The position numbers and the translations under genes were made by a program. 64,000 nt of DNA from Penelope pileata (Eukaryota; Chordata; Aves; Galliformes; Cracidae): NCBI GenBank assembly GCA_013396635.1, contig WBMW01002327.1, positions 1,194,205-1,258,204 on the forward strand. Reading direction: 5' to 3'. The notes below the pieces were generated by a model that was not told the DNA's origin, did no database searches, and worked only from the letters and a program-made list of their open reading frames with translations. This document shows, piece by piece, positions 14,001-26,000 of the stretch. Position 1 is the first letter of the stretch; every line of letters begins with the position of its first letter.

Positions 14001-17000
14001 TATTGTCCTGCTTTCGTGGGGTTATCTTTTGATCATCATCTTTATTTTTTTCTCTGTTGAGGGATACATTAAAACCTCTTGAAGCAGCTTTTTCTTAGGA
14101 CTAGGATTTTGTTCCCCCTGGGGTCCCAGGACAGCTCTTCTGTACCAGCCACTGCGCTTGTTTGAGCAGGTGAGGTAACTGAATTCTGGCTTTGGCAAAC
14201 TGGGAATTCGCATCCTGCCTTGAAAACTGCTTCATGACATCAAGAGTCATATGAACAAAAACTGACAGTCCCAGAGAAGCAGCTCTCATCAGGAGGGCTT
14301 GGCTGAAGCAGCAGAGGTAGCCAGGAGTATTGACTGTGTGCAAGTGACAGAGGGAAAGCAAAGAGAAACTAGGAAGGGTTGTCAGAAGAATGGACTGTGG
14401 TACACATTTACATCTTTCTGGTGATTATCCTCTTCATTCGGTTGCACGCAGAGTCTGGATTTCAGCAGGGCTTTTCCATCTCCTGTCTAATTTCCTGTGT
14501 TCATTTGGTTTGTGCAGGTGAGAGTTTAAGGTGGCGAGAAATGGTGTGGGCAGAAACTGGAGGATAATTTGTGGTGAACAGTGGGGAATGATGTCCTCTA
14601 AATGTAACCTACCAGAGGCTGTCTGTTACTCCTTCTTACAATAGCTGACGTAGACTGAATATTCTGAGGTTTTGAATTATGTTTTATAACTTTTGCCTTG
14701 AAAAGACCAGGATTCTCAGGTTGGGTGATTCTCTACTCATGCCAGGGCACGTTGGGCATCTTCTACAGAGTGCTGTTACCTCCTTTTTTTTTTTTTTTCC
14801 TCATTGCTGAGGTAGTTGACAGGCAATTCTATGTGAAACAATGTGTCCTTTGCCAATTTGCTTGTAAGTTCTTTGCTGTCTTTACTTGTTTCTTTTGTGA
14901 TACTTTGGTGATCTTTATTGCCTGGGGAACAAGGGCTCACACAGTCAACTAGATAGAACTTACCACCTAGTGTCACCGAGGACTGTTCAGATCAAGTAGT
15001 TTATCCCTGTAACTTGTTGGAGTAAAAACACTTCTTTTCCAGAAGTTTGGTTTTGTTTTTTAGCATTATTTTAAGTTAGTTGCAGCAGACTATTTGACAA
15101 CTTCACCAGGGAAATACCACCAAATAAAGTGACTTAGTTAATGGTAGGACACTAGTGGACGATGCACGTGAAACTATTGTTGTGCTGTCTGTCCCATTAA
15201 ACCATTTTATGATGACCATTAAAACGATTTGTTGAGTGGTACCATTATGCCACTAATTTATTTAATGTGTAGTTTGAGTCAAGTTTTCTGATAGCAGTGA
15301 TGAATTTAGCGTAATAATATTAAGCTAATGATAATGTCAAGTAACTGGAGGCATATCCTTTATATTACAAAAAACACTTTTTTGTAATCAGCACTGTGAG
15401 GCATTATTTTGTCCTAACTGTACTGCACTTGCCCAGCTATGTTTATCAAATAACTTGAACAGAAGAAAGCTCAACTGCTTCTCAGTATTTTTGGCCAGTG
15501 ATTTGATACCTTGCTCTTGGTCTCTGCTGGATGATGTCTTATTAGACTGCAGTTGGTAGCAAACAATATTCATGGAAGGTTGTGGGAGGAAGCGTGGTGA
15601 ATTTGGATTCTGGCTGGTGGAGTTACTGGAGTTCTTTATAGATCTGTAATCTGCATTAACCTGGTGTAGTTCAGTAGTTTCTCCAGCTCTGGGTTTATAA
15701 TATGTAACAGAAAAGTAGCCTAGCCTGGGACTAGGCAGCAAACATTGATGGTACTGGTTTGAGCAAGTTCTGTACTTACAGAAATAAGCTGATGTGAAAC
15801 TGGATGGGTATAATCAGATATCTTCTGAAAGCAACCGAGATGCTTGCAACATGAGGCGGAGCAGCTGTCAAAAATGTTCTTGTGCAAATGTGGTTATCTT
15901 TATTTTTGGACTAACCAGCGTTTTGTCTTCACAGCAGCTATACTTCTGAATGGAAGTGGCTTGCAGACAGAGCTAGAATTGGCAGCCGTTGGACATGGCT
16001 TCAAGCCCAGATTTCAGAACTAGAATACAAAATCCAACAACTAACTGACCTTCACAGGCAGATACGTGCCACCAAGGTATTGTCTGTAAGCTCATAAACG
16101 GGCTTTTCAAATAATTTTTTTTGACAGTGTTTCTTGTAATATTTATTTCTTTGGTTCCTTGTTGTTGTTGTCTGTTTTGCCCTGGAGTTGTTGTGTATGA
16201 GCAGCCTATTGCACGCAAAGGTTAATGGGAAAGACATCAGGAGCTGAAAAGTATTGTACCCCGGAGGCATCAGCACAGGGCTGAGAGTCAGGGACTCTTA
16301 CCTTCCTATCTGTACAAGTTAGGGACTCTGTTAGTGACTTTCAGGGGCCCGGAACCAAGGTACTTCATTTATCACACTGTTTGTTCCTCTGTAGAACAAG
16401 GCACGATTTGGTTTTTGGGAGGGGTGGTTGGCTCTTCATTTTTGCATTGTGGGTGTTTTGGGGGCTTTTTTTGTTATTTACAGTGCGTGTTTATTCTGAG
16501 GATTAGGTAGTTAATGTTTGTACAGCACTTTGAACAGGTCAAGGATTAATTATTACTAAAATTCTAATGTGTATAACTCACGTACTAGCTTTTGTAAAGC
16601 AAACTGGCTAGACAGTGGTGAAGTCACATTCCTGAAACATTAATAATCTATCTATCTATCAGTTTAATGGCTTGTCCAGGTCAGTCTGATGCACAAGAAG
16701 CCAAAACCTGTGATAATTCAGGTGGTGTGATAGTAATGGGTTTTAGAGGAGGGCTCTTGGACTCATCCTTGATGAGCCTCATGGAAGTTGGGTGATGTGT
16801 GCAGCAGTCAGATAACCACAGATGGAGAGCAGCCAGGAGACGCTTTAGGCTTTATGACTGGACCTGAAGCTTGGAGGGAGAAAAAGAAAAAAAGGAGGGA
16901 AATCATGCTAGAGGGCATTTCCTTCTCATCACTTAAAGAAGAATTATTTGTAGCCCTCAAAACTCTTTTTCTCATACCCAACTTTGTCTCCTCAGTCAGG

Positions 17001-20000
17001 TTTTTCTTTAAAAAAAAAATTTTTTTTTTTTGAAGAACCTGTGTTTGAGGGTCTTTCTTGCCCCTGTGCCTGTAGCAGTGAGGTGTCACACTTTGCTGAG
17101 TGGTGAGAATGTCCCCGTTGTAGTGCTGCCCTAAACACTAGATACATGCACCCCATTACGCCCCAGCTCAGCCTTTGGGGCGGCGTAGGTCTGATGGGCT
17201 GCAGAGCAGGGAGAAATAAATAACAGAGAAATGAGAGAGAGAGAGAGTTCCTTCGGTCATGCATTTTCTTCGCATTAGGTGGCATGTTGGCTCACAGCCT
17301 AGTCCTCTTCCTGGTGGAGATCTTTAGCAACATTCCTTTTTGCAAACTTCATGCCCCTTTTACCAGCTGTGGTGTTCAGTATTTGGCATTGTGTCCCATA
17401 CAGAAGGTAGAGAAGCGTTCTTTGGCTCTGTTTTTTTTTTTTTGTATGCATGTTCATGGCATACCAGTGCAGCAGCTATGGAAGGACATGTGGACTGATA
17501 GAAGAGCTCTTTGTTTTCCTTTAGTGGCTGCCGAGTAGTTACACAATATCATTAGAATTTGTATGCAGTTTAATGGTTTCAAAGTGTTTTCTTTGTGTTT
17601 TGAGTGGAAAAAAATGTGATTCATAGCCAGTGAACAATAACTCCAGCAAAATGCCTCTCCTCTCAGCAGCACACAATAGGAAGGGAGATGGTTAACTTGG
17701 GGGAGTTTCCTGGCCTACTGCCTTGGGTCTTCTGCATCTCTGTGCACACAGAAGTAGCAGTTCAATCCATTTGAAAAGTGATTAGCTGCCAAACAAAATA
17801 ATATGATTTTATTTGTGAGTGGGGGGCAAGTTGGTGTCCAAAGCTTGCTGACTGCAACCAATTTAACTTAGAATTCCTATATAGCCAGTGTTAGTCTTCT
17901 AATCCTTTCCCATTCCTCGTCTATCTTCTCTTGCATGCCTATTCTATCTATTCCTTTTCATGCTGTTTTTCAATTTACTCCTTACTTTTCCACTTCTTTC
18001 TTTCCATGCTTGTCAGCAGGATTCTGCAACTTCAAAAATTAAAATTCCAGTGGAAAGAGGTGGGGGGGTGGGGGAGGAGTTCCCTCCTTTGACAACTTTT
18101 CCTGTGAGCTTCCTCTGATTAAAAAATTGTGGTTTAGACTTGTATGGGTTAGTTTTTCTCTCTTTCCATGATCATGACCTATGATTTTTTTTTATTTTTT
18201 ATTTTTTTTGCTGTCATGTGTTCTAAAGCTATTGAAATAGTTTGGCTTGTGGCACTTAAAAATTAGAGCTATACTTGAACTTCCTTGAATGTAACTGCTG
18301 TGGTCTACAGATTAGAGTGTGATACTATCTGGATTTGTTTCCATCTGCCAGAAATTGAAAAGCACAGATGGTGAGTTACTGCCTAATAGTAAACGTGGAA
18401 AATCTCACGTTGACCCAATGGAAGTGCAGAATCTCTGTGGGCTTTTTGAGCATGCAAGCAAGTTTTTAAGCACCTGAGTTTGTTTTTCAGAGTGTCTTTA
18501 TTGTCAGCTTTGAATTTATATAAACAGAGGAATAATTTAGAGACCCGAGGAAAACCAGACAATTTTGCATTTTCTCTTCGTCTCATCTTTGAAGCCTCTT
18601 TGAGAATTGCTTTTGTGTTTCAGAGCAGGAGTGCAAGGTGAGAGTAAAGCTGCAGGATCCTTAATTTTCCATAACCTAAGTGAAGTCTGTCCTGCTAAAA
18701 GAAATGGTATAGGGCTTCCTTGTGTTCACATAGTGACAGTCTCTCCTTGCTTTTTAGTGGAATATTTCACTAGAAAGAAAAATTGCAGGCAGAGGGATTG
18801 AATGAGCCCATTCTTTCAGTATCTGGTTGATATCTGAGTAAGTTCTTTCCCATCCTCTTTGGATAATGCCTGCAGAGGCTTGACAGCCTTCTCCTTCTTA
18901 AATTTATTTGCTCAAGATAATAGCAAATCAGGGGCCATTCGAGGAACTGGTGTTGATTTGTTTCGTAGTTCTTCTTGCTTATTACTTTAATTTTTTAAGT
19001 TTGTTAAACCGAGATGTTACCTGGGAATGTACTGGACGCTTTTTATTTTCTTATCTGTCACGTGGAAAGGACAATGGGAATATTCTTTTCCTGGTTTTGT
19101 TCCTGAAACTTTTGCTTCCCTACTGTGTAAAGTTACATTTATCTGATTGGGTGACATGCTGTAGGTGATAGATCATGTCTCATGTTGGGTCTGTGCAGAT
19201 TGTCTTGGAAAAGCAACGAGATTGCTGGAGTATTTAGGATAGTTGCCTCTGTAAATATGAAACTCTAAAAATGCTCACCTTAAAAATCAATTATTAAATT
19301 ATAAAAGGCTTTTGTTTTGATCTGTATCTTGTCTCTTGAAACCTCGATGTTTTGTTTAGTGCATGGATAGGAATAAGAAAAACAGAGCGCTTTAAAATGC
19401 CTCAGAGAAATGTATTGGCTGCAAAAAGTGTAACCGACTCCAAATCAAAGAGTGGTGCAGAAAAACCTCTTCTTAAATCAGCAGGCAAATGAGCATGTGG
19501 TTCTTCTACTAAGTATGAATTTCTGATTTGAATTTTGGCACAGATGTTTAAGCAGTGGTATAACACTGTGGAGCGTTATTACAGGGAGCAGCGTGAACGA
19601 TGCAGCTTTTCATTGATAAAAATACCAACTATTTCTATATTTTAGCTGTTGAGTGTATTTAAAACCTAGCCAAAGTGCTCCAGAGAGTTGCTGGGAGGAT
19701 TTAAGGGGGATGTGCCAGGCTCAGCCACCCCTTCAACATGGTTTAGGAGGGTTAATTCGTTGTCAACCAACTGTGTTCAATTGCTGTTGTCTAGGGGATG
19801 GTGATCTTAGAAGAATTCCCATTTCCAAAAGACATTTTGAAGAAGCAAATACAATTGACAGACCAAGAAGCTTTATTAAACGCCACAGGGAATTCGCAAG
19901 CTGCCATTGAGAGACAGGATTCTTTGCCGGAGCATGACTTTGAAATGTCACCCAGCAGTCCTACCCTGCTTTTACGAAACATAGAAAAACAGGTAAAGTA

Positions 20001-23000
20001 AAACAAGAACCAAACAGTCAACGGAGCTGAACGATTTCCTTCAGAAACAGGGCAGGTTCCATGGTGATGCCTTCCAAAAAGGAAGCTATTCTGCGCTCCT
20101 GAGAGTGGGTGCTGTTGAATTCAAGGGCTTAAACAAATACACCGTACACCAGGTTTACAAATTGATCTTTTATTTCTGACTGTGTTACTGCTTTGTTTCC
20201 TTCAAAGCGGCCACATAACCACTTCTAATAGCTATCCCCAGACCTGCCTCTCCCTTAGGGTTTAGCCTAGAGTTGCCACAGGTTGTTTCAGGAAATACTT
20301 GTGGGAGATGAAAGAGTGCAGCTGAGGAGGCAGGTAGGTTGCATTTTCAAAAAGCCCCAACTGGATACGATCGTTGGCCTGGCTTTTCAAGTGTCCCAGG
20401 AGCAATCCAGATAGGAGCTGAGGAATTCCAGGTACTTCACAGGCAGAGTGTAGGTGTAGCTGTGAGTGGAGTTTCCTTTCACTGTGTTCAAAAGAGTCAT
20501 TTCCAAGGTTAATTCCAGGAAATGCGATGTAGACTCCAGCAGGGTTTTCTATTGCTGGAAAGTACTTGAGCAATATGGTAGGATCACATTGCTGAAGGAG
20601 ATACAGGAAATTTGTTTTCTGAATGAGTTTCTGCAGTTGGTGCAAAGCAAACCTAACAGAAAGCAGTATGGTGCAGTACTGCATTGCTCTGCCACTTGCC
20701 TGTACATTCTTGGTCATATACACGTTGTTTAAATGGAGTAAAACTGGCTTTGGGTACCATTCCTGTTCCTGAATCTCTGTGCCAATTTTTCTTATTTGAT
20801 AGTCATACTTTCCTGTTCTTAAAGTGCTTCCCCTGTTTGGTGGATCTTAACCACGACAGACAGGAGGGAGGAAGCAATGAAACAGGAAATTTACATGCAC
20901 AGCGCTGGCAATTGCACAAGGTAAACCAAGAGCATTTTTAGAATGTGGTGAGTGTCCTCTCTTAAGGAGTTACCTAGAGAATTAAACACACTTTTCTTGT
21001 AGTAAGACGTTTGACTAATTAAATACTACCAGTGTGTTTACTGGGACCAAAGCAGTTACAGAGGTCCAAGAATGGTAATGATCTGAAAATGCCATGGAAG
21101 GTGTTCTTCTTTTAATGCATCTCTCAGATTACACCAGACTTCTTCCTTTTATACCATACAAGGCTTTGGGGTTTGATTTGGTGGTTTTTCGGATTATCAG
21201 TTCTGTAAATTAACCTGGACCCTAAGGTCTGGGTTTCTTCTTGTTCAATGTTGAGAGCAGTGATGCTGCAGGCTGAAGTATATCCACACACATTCCCACG
21301 TAATTCTTCAGTCCTTTGTGAAAAATAAGTAATTCTACTTGTGAACAACGAAAAAAAAATCATATAAAATGTCTGAGCCTACATCTTTTTTTAATAATGT
21401 TTTCAAGTCCTCTTCAAAGCTGTGCAACATTTTAAAAACATGATTTTTTCCTTGCAATTTGAATGTCTGGCATTGTTGGGGTGCTTTTACATTCAGTAGA
21501 GTCTTTGCTTCGTACACATTGAGTGCTGTTGAGATTTTTTAAATCCATCTGATAAATATTTTGCTGGCATCTTGTTTGCTTTGTCCAGATCTTTTAGAAT
21601 TGACTTGCTATTTCTGTGCTGTAAAATCCATCCCTGAATATTTTATTCTGACCTGAAATTTTCACCCGATGACCAGACTTGCATCACTTAAACATTAACA
21701 GAAAAGACGTGACTTGTAATAAAATGGAAAGAAATTTTTTCAGCCTCTTCCTGCATAAACAGTAGTGCCTGGAAATGTAAGCAGGACTGGGTAACCTTTA
21801 GCAATCCTTGTTTTAAGCAGTCAGTTCTGAATGATGATCCTACAAAGTCATTTAAAAGTTTGAAAAACATGCACGCTATTTCAGATGCATTGCATTTATG
21901 TTTAGTATGCAGCAGTTTCCTCTGAGTAAGCTGCAGGCCACATTTATTGTCAGAATAACCATTATGGTTTGACATTTAAAACAAAAACATTGTGAAATGT
22001 TGTCTGGAGTCAGTCCACAGCTCGCTGCTTCACGAGGAGTAATTCTTACTCTTAACAAATAACCTGCATTTGTTTTGGGACAACTTTACAAGCCTGTGCT
22101 TTTGGGGAGTAGGCACTTGTTGCTAGTTTTGAGGACATCAGAAGATTTTAGTCATTCTGTCTGCAGTTACAACAGTCTTTCTGGAAAGGCTGGGGGTTTC
22201 TGTTTTTTTTTTTGTTTTTTTTTTGACTACAGTGAGCGATGAAAAGTATTCTTTTAACAGGAGCAAATATTTTGGGTGAACAAAATGTACAATAAGTAGA
22301 CAGCAGATTTTTTTTTTCTTGTTGAAATGCTTTCTGAACTGCCAGTTAACAGCTCTGAGCTGCAGCTGTTGTAATGTCAGCTGTAAAATGTTCTGGTTTC
22401 CTCTGCCTTTCTAAAAATCTTTGGCTAAAATACTAAAATCAGTGATGTATTTTGTATATTATTTATTCAATGTCCTTGGCTGGGAGTTCAAGGTTGGGTT
22501 TTTTGTTTGTTTTTGTTTTCCTAACTGAACAATAATAATTACGAAAGAAAAAAACATGCAACCCTTGATTATTCACAAGAAGAAACTAAATACAGATATT
22601 CCATGATGTATGAGACTGGAATCCTAAGTAGGAAAACAACAAAAGCCCAGGAGCTGGTGAGTATGGATAAAAGCCTGACTACCTTCTATGTTTTAATTTT
22701 TCCAGAGTGCACAGCTGAGTGAAATCATCAGTAGCCTGATTGCTCCGCTCAATCTGTCTCCGGCTTCTTCTCTCTCATCCAAAACCTGTAGGCACAGACA
22801 GCTGGTCAATGGCATCTCCTTCAGGTGGGTGACAGTATGGTATTATTTTGGTTTGAGAACACTTCTGGTAAAGTTATGTGAATGGAACAGGTATGGTAGT
22901 AAAGAAAGAAAAGAAAACTGCTTTGTGTGAACTTCAGGTTCCTGGCAAAGTCATGTTTGTGAAGCTGAAAGTGGCATGTTTTTGTTTTGTTGAAGGCATC

Positions 23001-26000
23001 ATAAAATAATGCTGTCACCGTAGCTGCATTGAAGTACTGGGATGATGAATGCACCTGTGGAGCAGTGAAAGGACACGTTAAACAGCACACTGCTTTTGCA
23101 TATTTCAGTCTTAATGTATTCTGTCAACACGAGTTCAACTTTATTACTAGAAATAACAAACTAGGTTTCACTAGATGAGGGGACTACACAAGGAATGCCA
23201 GCTCTACTTCAGCATGGGTCAGGGGCTGTTTCTATCAGCTTCATTAGTTTGCTCTTGTTCAATTTGAGGCCAAATTAATCTTTGCCAGCTACTCTTTCAG
23301 GAACTTTGAGAGAATGTTTTTCAGCTTGTAGTCTTTTTTTCTGGATGAGTTTACTTTTCCAGGATGAAAGGACATAGCAGCTTGAAATAATGCTATAGAC
23401 AAAAGTTTCTTAGTACTATTCTGTAAGGTTTTAGCAACAACATCCTATATTCATTAATTTTGAAGTACGCTACAGGTACTGATGAATATTATTCTCAAAA
23501 CGATAAGAAGATAAATATCTGCAGTCCTGCCTTACAAAAAAACTAGGTACCTAGGATATTTCTCTTGAGGGTACTGGTGAGGTGATTTTTGGGGAATGGA
23601 GGTCTTGCAGAGCTGTTCACAGATCCTGATGAAGACCAAGTGGATGAAGAAGGTGTTCTCTTTTAGGGGCTTCATGGCAGCGTCAGCAGTAATTCCCTGG
23701 CTCCACACAGGGCTGGCCATGCTGTCTGTTTCAGCAGCTTTGCTGCAGAAGCTGTAGCATCCCACGAGGAGATTATAGTGAGCAGCTTGGATGGGCAGCT
23801 TCTTTAACTGCTGTCTGTTGCCAGAGTGATTGTGTGACTGTGCCCTAAATGTAAGGGTGAAGGGGTCCTGCCATGTAGCTTTCATGTTCCTGACATAGTG
23901 CTGGTTTACAGATAACGCAGGGAAAATTCAGAATATGCTGAGTTGTGGAATAAAAGTAGCCCTGAAATAGTTGCTGTTAAGAGATGATTGCACAGAGGAA
24001 GAGAGGAATTTAGGCTGTTAGAAACATGCATCTCAACTCTGCACCTTCCTCGTGGAACAGAGGAGGAAGAGTGCCTGTTTTTATGAGCGTTTTTAGATGT
24101 ATATGAAGTTTACCTCATGATGAGGGACCCTAATGGTGCAGCTCTGAGCTACTTCTCTTCTGCATTTTACTTTCCATCAGACATTTATCAGGAACTCTCC
24201 AGAATCGGTCCTCTTTCCCTTTTATGAGGAGCAGAGTTCTTGGAGCAGCTCAGGGAGTGCTTATACTGGGGTGCTTGTTTTCCACTGACAGTCTATAACA
24301 GCCCAGAGATGAATGGGAAGACTTGGAAGATTTTCTCAGTGCTGTAGCTCAGGACTGGAGGTGGTGAGTTAGCTGTTGGAAGGGAATCTGAGGGGCTTGT
24401 GACCTTTCTGTTTGTTATCTTGAAAATCAGTGAAATTATTTTAATTCTTCACTTCTTGTGAAGTTTTTTGAAGTCTGTAAATGAATGCATCTCATTAAGG
24501 ATGGTAATTAAGCGCAATATAGAGTGGTTATCATAAGAAATCCACGGGGAAATTCACTGACTCCTGCTTGTGGTTTTGAGTGTGTTTCAGTCTTTGTTGT
24601 ATTTTATTGGTGTCCTAATTTAGTATGCAATTAAATCAGCAGTTACATACTGGAGTTAACTGCATTTCTTGGCTTCTTTTCCCCTCGCTTTTTCCAGAGC
24701 ACTGTCTGGCTGTATTGTGTATTTAAGAAAACAAAAATAAAAGTCAACTGCAAAGTAAGGTGATTTGGGGGATTTTGAAGACTAAATAGAAGGGATGATA
24801 TTGCTCTTTTTTACTTAGGTAATTTTTTGAAATTAGTTGAAGGCTCTTGGTGTGAAAGATACACTAGTCCATGTTTAAAGGAGGTCTACGTGTGAGATGC
24901 TTTGAGGTTGGTGGTCATGGGGTTGCAGTAGGGTTGGTTACTTGGGAATTCCCAGGGCAATTGGTGGTGCATGTACGGTTCTTGGTGGATTCAGTGTGGG
25001 TGAATTTGAATTGCTATTTGTCGAGGTCTAACTTCATTAGTGGTTTCCTTATGTAGCCTTTCTTTGCCCAATTGAATCTGGACCCCAGGATCAGCCAGGT
25101 GAGGGTAAATGTTTATAGAAGCAATTCCTTAATAGAGCCACTTTCTTATCAGGAGAGAGGAGTCAAAAAGCTGTAGTTCAGAACAAGAGCCTGTCCCGTG
25201 GTTTCCAGTGCTTATGTGTGTACTGTAAAGTCTCTGTGGTGCAGCTAGTCTGCAGTGCAAGACAGGCTGACCTATGAGCTTTGAAAGGAGTGTTTCAGCA
25301 AGTACATGAGTTTTACGTCTGGTGATACTTCACCTCTGCTCTTCTGTAGAATCCTGTTTTGAAAACTATACTAAATTAAGATCTAAATACATGGATAACT
25401 TCAGCCTTGACTGGGAAGCCTATTTACACGAGTGGCAGGAAGAACAGTGATGTGTACAGATGCTCCAAGACACAGAACTGAGAACTCTGCTTCAGCTGCA
25501 AATGGAGCTGAGCATTCCTGGAAGGCACAGGAGGGTAAACAGAGCAGCTGGAAAAGACTGCAGAGAGATGATCACAGACTGGGCAGCCCACCAGAAGAAA
25601 GGCAGGAACCGCAGAAATTGAGGAGCCAGACTGAGGAGCTTTTTGTGCTAATGCTCTTTTCCAAATTGTCTTTCATGTAAGAGGGAGGTAGTGGAAGTTC
25701 AGAAATTCATCTTGACACTCTGATGTCAGGGCAGATAATGAAGGAATAAAAGTTTTTGAATATTCAGAGAAAGTATTTTCAGGGAACTTTTGTGTGGACT
25801 TTAAATATTGTATTTCTTTCTCAAGCTGTTCAAGTTCAGCATTTGCATTATGGATGTCATGCTTCAACAGTTTGGGCTTTGTCTTGGCACTTACTAGTTC
25901 GTTCCTCTATATACATAATACCATTCTTCTTCTAATTAGCACATTTTTCATTGAGTGCGTGTTGCTCGTTAGGGTGGTCTTGATGCATCAGGATGGTTCA

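Larger units (their letters stand above)
2035..15934 (+). other. KANSL1L intron 1 (13.9 kb)
   Basis: Donor gtaagt and acceptor acag. It holds a 22-base N gap in a poly-T tract (8695-8737), a short sense CR1 tail (about 10086-10131) and a T15 run (14784-14798). Open frames here, the largest being the overlapping antiparallel pair at 10096-10585, show no recognisable protein family and no exon structure. Confidence 0.85.

Noticed and set aside
18059..18077. G-rich patch considered as a G-quadruplex
   Set aside because: It has only two long G-runs separated by one T, followed by short GG pairs. It does not provide four clear runs of three or more G with normal loops.
20262..20723. 153-codon minus-strand open frame in intron 3, considered as a processed pseudogene
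   Set aside because: No recognisable protein, no adjacent poly-A tail and no target-site duplication seen.
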